Source of the DNA: Leptolinea sp. UBA4782 | Lineage (GTDB): Bacteria; Chloroflexota; Anaerolineae; Anaerolineales; Anaerolineaceae | Length of the DNA: 64,000 nucleotides | NCBI GenBank assembly: GCA_002403095.1 | Contig: DHHC01000019.1 | Location: 3,129 to 67,128, forward strand | Direction: 5' to 3' | Part shown: positions 44,514-53,014 of the stretch, piece by piece | How positions within the stretch are numbered: the stretch's first letter is position 1 | How the letters are laid out: the number at the start of each line of letters is the position of its first letter | Notes under the pieces: model-generated | Told to the model about the DNA's origin: nothing | Database searches by the model: none | The model's input: only the letters and a program-made list of their open reading frames with translations | Made by a program: the position numbers and the translations under genes

Positions 44514-46076
44514 ATGCTGCCAGATGCCCGAGTACGCCAGCGCGATTATCTGCTTGAAATCGCACGCGCCCTGACCCAGGAACTCGACCTGGATAAACTG
44601 CTTATCCGCATCCTCAACATTGCAGTTGAAATGTTGTCGGGACACGCCGGCATGATCGCCCTGCGCGGCGTGACCGAACCCTGGAAGGTCCAGGTCAGCC
44701 AGGGACTTCCGCAGGCATTCCTGAATTATTTGAACCCAATCCTGGGCAGGATCTCCTTGCCGGAAGATCCAGCCAGGCGCACAGATCTGGAGGAGATCAA
44801 CCGGGTGTTGAGCGAAATAACCTTTTCGGTCGGTTTCGGGGGGTTAAACGGTGTTGGACTGCCTTTGATCGCTGAACGGCGCGTGATCGGTGTGATTTAT
44901 ATCTTCCGCAACTATGCCAGCGTTTTCTCCAACAACGACCGGTCATTGCTGGGAAGTTTTGCAGACCAGGCAGCCATTGCGGTGCAAAATGCCCAGCTTT
45001 ACTACCAGGTCAGGCTGCAAAAACAGCGGGTGGATGCCCTACTGGATGCGGTCGCGGATGGTATCCTAATCATATCCCCCAAGCTGCGCATCGAGCGCTG
45101 CAACCCCTCCTTCAGCCGCATGATCACCGGCAATATTGAGAACATCCAGTTCCGTTCACATGATGAAGTGATCAGCTGGGCAAAACCGCCTGAAGGCACC
45201 ACCCTCGAAGAGGCAGTTGCCGGGGGTTGGCCACTAACCCCGCATGCACAATTATATATTGAAGGCGATCTGAAACGCTTTACCGAAATTGCACCCCTGC
45301 CGGTTGGTATCACCTACGCGCCGGTGCATTCATCAGAAGGCAGCCTGTTGAACATCATCGCCTCGGTCAGGGACATCACCCGTTTCCGCCAGGCGGATGA
45401 ACTGAAAAGCACTTTTGTTTCCGTGGTCAGCCATGAACTGAAGACCCCGGTTGCCCTGATCAAAGGCTATGTCAGCACCCTGCGCCGGGATGACGCAGAT
45501 TGGGACCGCTCCATTGTTCAGGACAGCCTGGAGGTGATAGAAGAAGAAGCTGACCGGCTGACAGGGATGATCGAAAACCTGCTGGATGCCACCCGGCTAC
45601 AGGCAGGGGGATTGAAAATCAACCGGACTGACTGCCAGCTGGCGTACCTGGCTAAACTGGTGGCAGAAAAACTGCAAACCCAAACCACGGAGCATAAGAT
45701 CCTGGTCGATTTTCCGCCCGATTTCCCGGTGGTGCTGGCTGATGAAACCAGGCTGGAACAGGTTTTTTCCAACCTCATCTCGAATGCCATCAAGTATTCC
45801 CCTGGCGGGCAGATTAAGATCAGCGGTGCGGTGCGGCCAAAACAGGTTATTCTTTGTGTCAGCGATGAAGGACCGGGTATTGCACAGCAGGATATGCCGC
45901 ATGTGTTTGACCGCTTTTACCGTGCCCGCGACGCAGTCAAGAACACAAAAGGCACCGGATTGGGGCTGTATCTCAGCCGGTCTATTATTGAAGCCCACGG
46001 GGGCAAGATCTGGGTGGACAGCGAATCAAATCAGGGAGCCAGGATTTGCTTCTCACTGCCGCGCATGGATGAGTGA
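44514..46076 (+). CDS. GAF-PAS sensor histidine kinase
   Basis: 520 residues. GAF domain (about 10-165), a PAS-like domain (about 170-290; LLDAVADGILIISPKLRIERCNPSFSRMITG), HisKA with His307 (VVSHELKTPVALIKGYV) and HATPase_c with N-box (NLISNAIKYSP), G1 (DEGPGI) and G2 (GTGLGLYLS). No transmembrane segment, so it is a soluble sensor. No response regulator is adjacent; the partner must be elsewhere. Coupled to the aminotransferase gene, which may hint at a nitrogen or amino-acid signal. Confidence 0.9.
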   Translation: MLPDARVRQRDYLLEIARALTQELDLDKLLIRILNIAVEMLSGHAGMIALRGVTEPWKVQVSQGLPQAFLNYLNPILGRISLPEDPARRTDLEEINRVLSEITFSVGFGGLNGVGLPLIAERRVIGVIYIFRNYASVFSNNDRSLLGSFADQAAIAVQNAQLYYQVRLQKQRVDALLDAVADGILIISPKLRIERCNPSFSRMITGNIENIQFRSHDEVISWAKPPEGTTLEEAVAGGWPLTPHAQLYIEGDLKRFTEIAPLPVGITYAPVHSSEGSLLNIIASVRDITRFRQADELKSTFVSVVSHELKTPVALIKGYVSTLRRDDADWDRSIVQDSLEVIEEEADRLTGMIENLLDATRLQAGGLKINRTDCQLAYLAKLVAEKLQTQTTEHKILVDFPPDFPVVLADETRLEQVFSNLISNAIKYSPGGQIKISGAVRPKQVILCVSDEGPGIAQQDMPHVFDRFYRARDAVKNTKGTGLGLYLSRSIIEAHGGKIWVDSESNQGARICFSLPRMDE

Positions 46077-46193
46077 TCCGCATAACCTCCTGTATCTCTA
46101 CCCAGTCGCAATCTATAGATTATTCAGCATTCTGATCCATGCTGCACCCAATAAAGTTAAATAGAAGAAGCCATAAATGCCGATTTCCCGGGA

Positions 46194-46202
46194 TGGTATA
46201 AT
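46194..46202 (+). promoter_or_regulatory. Extended -10 promoter of the CpXC gene
   Basis: TGGTATAAT (TGN plus TATAAT). Predicted leader about 50 bases. -35 not evident. Confidence 0.45.
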
Positions 46203-46261
46203 CTAACAGTTGCCTGCCAGGTAAATCCGGTTATCACCAAGATTATTAAAGAGAGTACTCA

Positions 46262-47611
46262 ATGCCAAAAATCGTTACCAACTGCCCCCGCTGTAAAACC
46301 CGTGTTACCGTTGAATTTCAACAGGTATTTGACTTAAACACAGATCCCGAAGCAAAAGAAAAATTCCTCAGCCGCAGCTATAACCTGATCCAGTGCCCCA
46401 CCTGCGGGTACCAGGGTGCAATGGCTACCCCGCTTGTCTATCATGATCCCGATAAAGAACTGCTGCTGACATACTTCCCACCCGAGCTGGGTATGCCAGT
46501 TAATGAACAAGAAAAGCTTTTTGGCCCATTGATCACTGGGGTGGTGAACGCCCTGCCCAACGAGAAGAAAAAAGCTTACATCTTCCGGCCCCAAACCATG
46601 CTTACCCTCGACACCATGTATGAGAAGGTACTGGAAGCAGACGGCATCACCAAGGAAATGATTCAGGAACAGCAAAAGAAACTGGGCTTTTTGCAGCGGC
46701 TGCTGACAGCCACCAGTGAAGGCCGGGTTGCCATAATCCAGCAGGAAGAAGAATCCGTCGACGAGAGCTTGTTTGCCATAATCAGCCAGCTGGCACAGGC
46801 CAGCCTGGCACAGGGTGACAAAAAGACTGCGGAGCAGCTGGTAGCTGTACAGAATGATTTGCTTGAGCACACTAAAATCGGCCAGATGTTGAAAACAGGC
46901 GCAGAAGAAACCCAGGCTGCCATCAATGACCTGCGCGAACTTTCGGAAAAAGGCATGACACGCGAAAGCCTGCTGCAACTGCTGCAAGATGCCGGCACAG
47001 AGATCCGGCTGCAAACCCTGGTGAGCATGGCTCGTCCAGCACTGGATTACATGTTCTTCCAGACCCTCACGGATAAGTTAGAGCAGAGCGAAGGCCAGGA
47101 AAAGCGCAGTCTGATTGAGCTGCGCGACAAGCTGATCAAGATGACCCGGGATATCGACCAGGCCGTCCAGAAACGAACCGATGAGACCCGTGAGTTCTTG
47201 CAGGAATTAATGGATGCTCCAGATACTGCCAAAGCGATGGAAGACAACCTGGATAAGGTCGATGACTTTTTTGTCCAGCTGGTGCAGGCTGAGCTTCAGA
47301 CTGCACACAAAGCAGGGGATGCCGATCGGGAAGGCAAGATCGAAAAGGTTATCATAGCATTGCAGAAATACACCGCCCCGCCCCCAGAAGTGCAGTTCAT
47401 TGAAATGCTGGTGGGGACTGAAAAAGACGAAGATGTGGAAAAGATTCTCGAGCAGAATGCCGCGGCTATCACACCTGAGTTTGTCCAGCTTTTCAACCAG
47501 CTGATCAGCCAGAGCGAAACGCAGAACCAGTCTGCAGAACTGGTGGACCTGCTTAAGAAAAGGTACAAACAAGTCCTGCGCTTCTCGATGCAGAAGAACC
47601 TTTCAGCTTGA
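46262..47611 (+). CDS. CpXC-domain protein
   Basis: 449 residues. The N-terminal CpXC domain has two Cys pairs (CPRC at residues 8-11 and CPTC at about 45-48) of a zinc ribbon and the GAMATPLVYHDP stretch. The remainder (about 130-449) is almost wholly alpha-helical and charged, with probable coiled coils. Function is unknown. It stands as a single gene between an extended -10 promoter and a strong bidirectional terminator. Confidence 0.8.
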   Translation: MPKIVTNCPRCKTRVTVEFQQVFDLNTDPEAKEKFLSRSYNLIQCPTCGYQGAMATPLVYHDPDKELLLTYFPPELGMPVNEQEKLFGPLITGVVNALPNEKKKAYIFRPQTMLTLDTMYEKVLEADGITKEMIQEQQKKLGFLQRLLTATSEGRVAIIQQEEESVDESLFAIISQLAQASLAQGDKKTAEQLVAVQNDLLEHTKIGQMLKTGAEETQAAINDLRELSEKGMTRESLLQLLQDAGTEIRLQTLVSMARPALDYMFFQTLTDKLEQSEGQEKRSLIELRDKLIKMTRDIDQAVQKRTDETREFLQELMDAPDTAKAMEDNLDKVDDFFVQLVQAELQTAHKAGDADREGKIEKVIIALQKYTAPPPEVQFIEMLVGTEKDEDVEKILEQNAAAITPEFVQLFNQLISQSETQNQSAELVDLLKKRYKQVLRFSMQKNLSA

Positions 47612-47615
47612 AACA

Positions 47616-47647
47616 AAAAAACCTCTCCGCTTACGGAGAGGTTTTTT
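47616..47647. terminator. Bidirectional terminator between CpXC and FHA-regulator genes
   Basis: AAAAAACCTCTCCG, loop CTTA, CGGAGAGGTTTTTT: a symmetrical stem with A- and T-runs working in both directions. The TAA of the minus-strand FHA gene falls in the loop. Confidence 0.93.
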
Positions 47648-48305
47648 GTGGATTATCCAACCGCATGCCATGACCACGGATGGTAACGATATACTCATGC
47701 TCCGGGTCTATTTGTGCGATCCGGTCGCGCAGCCGGCGAACAAGCGCATCAAATGCCTGCTCTGAAACTCCTGCAGCCTCATCTTCGCCCCAGGTCAGGT
47801 CGATCAGGGTGTTACGCGCAACCACCTGTCCGGGGTGATCATAGAGCGCCTGCAGCAAGCGGAATTGCGGGGCAGATAAGGGCGGCAGCAGCTCTGTCTG
47901 GTTGACCCACACCCGGCGCGAACGTGCATCCATTTCCAATCCATTTACCGCCAGGTATTGGGCTGCCCTGGCAGCATCGATCGGCATGGTGGCATCTGAA
48001 GAGAGAAAGGTGAACTGGTGCACCATAGCAATACTGATTAAATCACCATCTGAAAGGGTGCAGGGTTCGACTATCTGTGCCCCATTGCAATAGGTCCCGT
48101 TCTTGCTGCCCAGGTCTTCCACCAAAGCGCCTTTGGAATCCAGTGTAAACCTGGCATGGTGGCGTGAAACTTGCCGGTCAGGGATAATAATATCGCAATC
48201 CGGCTCCCGGCCGACCATCAATTCCTTTTTCAAGACCCAGCGCTGGCCTTGCAGCTCACCAGCCTGGGCAAAAATTAACGGGAATTCTTTATCAGAGTGG
48301 TCCAT
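47631..48305 (-). CDS. FHA-winged-helix (OmpR-type) transcriptional regulator
   Basis: 224 residues. N-terminal FHA domain (about 20-100; VGREPDCDIIIPDRQVSRHHARF...DLGSKNGTYCNG), which reads phosphothreonine, joined to an OmpR/PhoB-type DNA-binding domain (about 120-220; LPPLSAPQFRLLQALYDHPGQVVARNTLIDLTWG...FDALVRRLRDRI...TIRGHGMRL). EmbR-type regulators carry the two domains in the opposite order. It is divergent from a Ser/Thr kinase gene, an obvious candidate for phosphorylating its partner. ATG at 48305 has GGGAG upstream; an upstream in-frame ATG at 48368 lies in the promoter. Confidence 0.87.
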   Translation of the reverse strand: MDHSDKEFPLIFAQAGELQGQRWVLKKELMVGREPDCDIIIPDRQVSRHHARFTLDSKGALVEDLGSKNGTYCNGAQIVEPCTLSDGDLISIAMVHQFTFLSSDATMPIDAARAAQYLAVNGLEMDARSRRVWVNQTELLPPLSAPQFRLLQALYDHPGQVVARNTLIDLTWGEDEAAGVSEQAFDALVRRLRDRIAQIDPEHEYIVTIRGHGMRLDNPQKTSP

Positions 48306-48340
48306 GGCCTGCTCCCAATCAAAGTGGACTGTCGAGGTAT

Positions 48341-48368
48341 AATATAGCAGAAAAGCGGATTTTTGCAA
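48341..48368 (-). promoter_or_regulatory. Promoter of the FHA-regulator gene
   Basis: Minus strand: TTGCAA (48368-48363), 16-base spacer, TATATT (48346-48341). A plus-strand TATAAT at 48338-48343 overlaps it and may serve the kinase gene, so the two genes could compete for polymerase. Confidence 0.5.
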
Positions 48369-48439
48369 CCTTGAACAGGGTTAAGGACGCCAGCAATCCA
48401 CCGTAACCTGGTTAAGGTTCCAGGAGAAGAGGATCCACG

Positions 48440-49429
48440 ATGCCGGTCCCGTTAAAAACAGGCGAGGTCTTACGCGGGAGATATAAGATTGCAGGCATCA
48501 TCGGCCAGGGCGGCATGGGCAGTATATACCTGGCTGAAGATACCCGCCTGGAAGGCCGCCAATGCGCTTTGAAAGAAGTGGAGCATGACCGGTCTCTCCC
48601 GCCTGACCTTTTGCAGGAAGCCCGTGACCAGTTTTTCCGTGAAGCATCCATTCTCGCCCGCCTGGATCACCCCAATCTGCCGAAAGTATCCGATTATTTC
48701 TCCATTGGTGTACGGGATTATCTGGTCATGGACTATGTGCCTGGGAACGATCTGCGTACCTTGATCATTGAAACACGTCAAAAAGGCCAATTCCTGGATG
48801 AAGAGCTTGTCCTTGGCTGGGCATCCCAGCTGGCAGATGCACTGGAACACCTGCATTCGCAAAACCCGCCCATTGTGCACCGTGACATAAAACCCAGCAA
48901 CCTGAAAGTCACCCCGGCTGGGTTGCTGAAGCTGGTCGACTTCGGGTTGGTGAAAGTCCTGGCGCCAGGCGAAGTTACCATTACCATATTACAGGGACAA
49001 GGAACAGCCCTGTATACCCCCATTGAGCAGTATGGGGGAGATTCCTCGCATACTGATGTCCGCAGCGACATTTATGCCTTTGGCGCTACCCTCTACCACC
49101 TGTTGACCAACCAGCCCCCCGCCGAAGCGCGCACCCGGTTCTTGTCTCCAGATGATTTCTTAACCCCGCGCCAAGTCAATCCGAGCATTTCGCTCCGGTG
49201 TGAACGGGCGATCCTGTGGGCGATGAGCCTGCACCCCAACGACCGTCCGGAAAGTATCAGCCAGCTTCGCAAAAGCCTTTTCGGAGATATGCCTCCCCCG
49301 GCACGGGTGAACAGGACCGAATCAACGCCGCTGCCTGCAAGACTGCTATCCAGCCGCCCGGACGGCCTTTTGTTATGGGTTGCGCTGGGAATTACCGGCC
49401 TGACCTTGCTGCTTACTTTACTTCAATAA
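48440..49429 (+). CDS. Serine/threonine protein kinase with C-terminal membrane anchor
   Basis: 329 residues. Hanks-type kinase (about 12-285): [18 protein letters not shown], catalytic HRDIKPSN with Asp149, DFG, a [11 protein letters not shown] activation-loop end and [12 protein letters not shown] single transmembrane helix closes the protein (about 308-327) with no extracellular sensor domain, so it is tethered but not obviously a receptor. It is divergent from the FHA-winged-helix gene, a probable partner. Confidence 0.93.
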   Translation: MPVPLKTGEVLRGRYKIAGIIGQGGMGSIYLAEDTRLEGRQCALKEVEHDRSLPPDLLQEARDQFFREASILARLDHPNLPKVSDYFSIGVRDYLVMDYVPGNDLRTLIIETRQKGQFLDEELVLGWASQLADALEHLHSQNPPIVHRDIKPSNLKVTPAGLLKLVDFGLVKVLAPGEVTITILQGQGTALYTPIEQYGGDSSHTDVRSDIYAFGATLYHLLTNQPPAEARTRFLSPDDFLTPRQVNPSISLRCERAILWAMSLHPNDRPESISQLRKSLFGDMPPPARVNRTESTPLPARLLSSRPDGLLLWVALGITGLTLLLTLLQ

Positions 49430-49448
49430 CCCCCATTTATAAAATAAA

Positions 49449-52262
49449 TTATTCTGCACGCCTCAAGAATTTTTCCAACCCACGGCTGCGCCAGAAGTAA
49501 CCTGCTGCCCAACCGGCAGCACAACCTGCCAGCAGAGCGATCAGCAATCCCAGCCTGCCGGCAGGGTCTGACCATTGCAGGCTGATGGGGATGAACAGAA
49601 CCAGGATGGTATAGACCAGCAGCCCACCTAGCACCGTACAAACACCCCAGCGGAAACCCCAGCGGAAGGAAATATAGTGCCTGCCGAAAAGGAAGGCTCC
49701 AGCGCCTGCCGCCCAGATGAGCAGCATGGATAGGAGCCAGTCTCCGCCGGTAGGGCGGTTTTCATTTTCATCGGCGGCAAGTTCGGTTGGCTCCGGAGTC
49801 GAAGTTATGGCAGTACTGGTTTCTGCCGTTAAAACGGGCGGCGGAGCAATGATAGTGATTTGAGCTACCTGGTTGGTCGCATCCAGGGTGATTATCTGGG
49901 AAAGCATAGCAGGATCGCTGCTAGCTTTGATTTCCACCAGCCCGGGAGTGGAAATCCGGTAAATAGTCCTGGCAATCCCTTCGCTGGTCTGGGTATCTAT
50001 CAGCTGAGCAGTTGTGCTATCACCATTAATGGTCATCGTGAAACGAACTACGGTACCATCCGGAACCGGGTTTCCATTCTTATCGTAGATCACACCTGTT
50101 CGGATCGGAAGGCTGTCTCCTACCCTAAACTGTAATACCGGGGTTGGCTGCGGGGTTGACTCTTGCGGGGTAGACTCCAGTGAAGGCTGTTCCATCTCCG
50201 GCTGGTCGATATACAAGGCAATTACCTGGCTGGCTTCAGGGGCAGTCACACTGATCAAGTCATACCCAATAGCTGGTACAGAAACAGGCAGGTTTCCAAA
50301 TGGAACAATCTCCTGGAATAATGCCCGGGCGGCTACATCTATCGCTTCAGGGACTTTTGTATACAAGGCATAATACGCTGTCAACTTGGATATGTCGGTT
50401 GCATCGAGGTAATCTGGAGCAGTAAACGCAAATACGATTACCTTCTTATCTTTCAGTACTTCGGGTCTTTCCCTGAGGAGGTTTAACAATGCAAGCGACT
50501 CAGGCCGATCCGGACTGGTTGAGGCAATGCTGATAACCACCCATTCGGCCAGCTGCAGGTCTTCAGCGAGGACAGGAGGCACTTCGGGATTGCTTAAGAA
50601 ATACTCAAGATCGGTAAAAGAGTATGATTTAAGATAATTCCGCAAGATATCCCCGCCAGCCTGGGTGCTGTAAAGACGGTTGACGGCATTCATCAATGAA
50701 TCCAGGGCAAGCTCCGGCTGCTCATCACAGGTTGAACACTGCTTGCCGGAGGAAATATCTGTAATGAACACCACGCGTTCGCCTGCTGCTGGTGCATTTG
50801 GCAACACCTCTGCCAACTGGGAGATTTCAGGGCTTACCAGGGTAAGGGCATCCTGGGCTACCTCAAAGGAAACCTGCTGTGAATTACCAATTTCATCCAG
50901 GCTCTCAACCGGTGGAATCACCATTGAAAACTCAAACTGGTTCTGGAAAATCTGGTACTTTAAGGTCAGAATCCTTAAGACAGATTGGTCCACAAGCTCT
51001 TTGAAGGCCTGGTCTTCACGGTACTTCTGGGTAAAGAAATCCAACGTATTGACCAGGGTCGTATATTGATCCGGATCGGTGTTGGAAACAAAATTATCAA
51101 CATACAAAAGGTCATTCCCTGCCAGAAAGGCTGTCCTGGCTACATTCCTGGCATCGAATGTCAGTCCAGTCGGGTCAAAGAATTTCCGGACAGCCTGACT
51201 GCCCAGGTTGTCGCTGATGATCACCCCTCCCCCGCTGCGCCAGGCTGAAAAAGGTTCCAGGTTAAGCAACTGGTCAAGCGAATCCCGGTCAAAACTCACC
51301 GGGCGTGTTGTGGCTCGGATATTGCCCTGGAATCCCTGGTAGCGGATATGGGAGACCAGCAATCCGTCCGCCCGCATAGACGGGTCTTCAGCATTTCCGG
51401 TTACGGTGAAGAATGGGGCAAGTTCAATTTGCTTCAATTGCTCCAACGATTTCCTTACGGTTGCCACCTCTTCATCAGGCTGGCGGTCCGATCCTCCCCT
51501 GCCAGGAAAGTATTTGGCAATCACCGCGATGCGGTTTGATGAGCCTTCATGCAAACCCTGGATGTATGCCGCTCCCATCTTCCCTACCCAGTAAGGGTCT
51601 CCCCCGAAGGTGCGCGTACCCAGGTCTGTGCCACTGGCTGCCTGCAGAACCTCAAGCACATCCAGCGAAGGTCCTAAAACCAGGTTAAAGCCCAGGGCAC
51701 TTAATTCTTGTCCCGCAACCGCACCCACCTTTTGTGCCATGTTGGAGTCCCAGGTAGCACCAATCGCCATTTGGTTTGGCAGGGCGGTCAAGCCATTGAT
51801 AATCTGGTCGTAGGGGGTAAGGTCCCCTTCCTGGGAGATGCCAATGAACAGGGGAATATACCGGGGTGTGAACAACACCTGGGTTTCAGGGTCCGTTTGC
51901 TCAACCTGGGAGGATTCCCATTCAACCCGCTGCAGGTCGGCATTCAATCCATACGCCTGGATCAGGGTATCTGCAGGACCCTGAAAATTGTCATTCCTGG
52001 CTGAAAGTACCACACCGCCGATGTGATACTGGCTGATCAACTGCTGCAGCTGGGGGTTGCTGCTAACCTCGCTGCCCTCAAAGGAAACCAGAAAAAGCTG
52101 GCCAACCTTTTCTTCTGCGGTCATTAAAGCCAGCATCTGTTCGGCTAATATTTCCGGATCTGCCTGGGAAGACTTTTCGGCGAATACTTTGCCCGCAGGG
52201 CTGGTCACCGTTAATAGCAGCAGGATGATCAACAGCGATGCGAGGATCCGCCAGGCTTTCAC
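49449..52262 (-). CDS. GH3-like (NagZ-type) surface protein with altered active site
   Basis: 937 residues. Signal peptide (1-28); glycoside-hydrolase-3-like domain (about 38-400: MTAEEKVGQLFLVSF, FNLVLGPSLDV, IAKYFPGRGG, IISDNLGS); GH3 C-terminal-like region (about 470-680); a Big-type beta domain (about 715-800); and three transmembrane helices at the end (about 840-925). The Asp of SDNLGS sits at the nucleophile position, but the NagZ KHFPGHGDT...DSH signature is changed to KYFPGRGG...DEE, so the His of the acid/base dyad is missing. It may be a binding protein. Starts at GTG overlapping the GDPD stop. Confidence 0.8.
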   Translation of the reverse strand: MKAWRILASLLIILLLLTVTSPAGKVFAEKSSQADPEILAEQMLALMTAEEKVGQLFLVSFEGSEVSSNPQLQQLISQYHIGGVVLSARNDNFQGPADTLIQAYGLNADLQRVEWESSQVEQTDPETQVLFTPRYIPLFIGISQEGDLTPYDQIINGLTALPNQMAIGATWDSNMAQKVGAVAGQELSALGFNLVLGPSLDVLEVLQAASGTDLGTRTFGGDPYWVGKMGAAYIQGLHEGSSNRIAVIAKYFPGRGGSDRQPDEEVATVRKSLEQLKQIELAPFFTVTGNAEDPSMRADGLLVSHIRYQGFQGNIRATTRPVSFDRDSLDQLLNLEPFSAWRSGGGVIISDNLGSQAVRKFFDPTGLTFDARNVARTAFLAGNDLLYVDNFVSNTDPDQYTTLVNTLDFFTQKYREDQAFKELVDQSVLRILTLKYQIFQNQFEFSMVIPPVESLDEIGNSQQVSFEVAQDALTLVSPEISQLAEVLPNAPAAGERVVFITDISSGKQCSTCDEQPELALDSLMNAVNRLYSTQAGGDILRNYLKSYSFTDLEYFLSNPEVPPVLAEDLQLAEWVVISIASTSPDRPESLALLNLLRERPEVLKDKKVIVFAFTAPDYLDATDISKLTAYYALYTKVPEAIDVAARALFQEIVPFGNLPVSVPAIGYDLISVTAPEASQVIALYIDQPEMEQPSLESTPQESTPQPTPVLQFRVGDSLPIRTGVIYDKNGNPVPDGTVVRFTMTINGDSTTAQLIDTQTSEGIARTIYRISTPGLVEIKASSDPAMLSQIITLDATNQVAQITIIAPPPVLTAETSTAITSTPEPTELAADENENRPTGGDWLLSMLLIWAAGAGAFLFGRHYISFRWGFRWGVCTVLGGLLVYTILVLFIPISLQWSDPAGRLGLLIALLAGCAAGWAAGYFWRSRGLEKFLRRAE

Positions 52263-53014
52263 ATCGACTCCCTGATCTGAATCGCCCTGTCTGGAAAATC
52301 TGTGAAGATTCCATCCACTCCCAGCTGAAATATACGGGTAATGTCATCCGGGTCATTAACCGTCCAGGCATGCACCCTGCGTCCGCGTTTCTTTTCGCGC
52401 CGCATTAGACCGGGATTGACATCTTTCAGGAAAGGATGGATCAATCCGGGGGAGATCCACTTCCCGGCAATGCTGCGCTGCATTCTGCCTGCCGGACCAG
52501 GAAGCGCCAGCAAGGCAGCCGGAATTCCGGGTTTCAGCTTGCGCGAACGCAGGATGTTGCTTGGGTGAAAGGAGGAGAACATCACCCAATCATCCAGGTT
52601 GAATTTATCGATAAGTTCTACCACCTTGTCGGTTAGACCATCCCCGTAGGTCTGGTAATTGGTGAGTTCGATATTGATAAATAATTTTCTGTCAAAAACT
52701 TCAAAAACCTGTTCAAGGGTTGGAACCTTCTCGCCAGCAAACTGGACCGAGAAATGGATTCCGGCATCCAGTTCCTGCACCTGTGCAAGGCTGAATTCCC
52801 TCAAATCGCCATGACCGCTGGTGGTACGGTCTACTGTCTGGTCGTGCAGGACCACTACCTCTCCATCGTGGGTAAGTTTCACATCCAGTTCGATGGCTTC
52901 AGCTCCCAGGGTGAGGGCGCGGTTGAATGCAGCCAGGGTGTTTTCCGGGGCATAACCCGATGCCCCACGGTGGGCAAAGACAACCGGTTGTGTAAGGGAG
53001 AATAACTGGTTCAT
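52259..53014 (-). CDS. Glycerophosphodiester phosphodiesterase
   Basis: 251 residues. GDPD signature: HRGASGYAPENTLAAFNRAL (about 15-34), EAIELDVKLTHDGEVVVLHD with catalytic and metal residues, and WTVNDPDDITRIFQLGVDGIFTDFPD at the end. Hydrolyses glycerophosphodiesters to glycerol-3-phosphate and alcohol. No signal peptide, so probably cytoplasmic. Its ATG overlaps the ATPase stop and its stop overlaps the GH3-like start, making a three-gene unit. Confidence 0.93.
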   Translation of the reverse strand: MNQLFSLTQPVVFAHRGASGYAPENTLAAFNRALTLGAEAIELDVKLTHDGEVVVLHDQTVDRTTSGHGDLREFSLAQVQELDAGIHFSVQFAGEKVPTLEQVFEVFDRKLFINIELTNYQTYGDGLTDKVVELIDKFNLDDWVMFSSFHPSNILRSRKLKPGIPAALLALPGPAGRMQRSIAGKWISPGLIHPFLKDVNPGLMRREKKRGRRVHAWTVNDPDDITRIFQLGVDGIFTDFPDRAIQIRESM

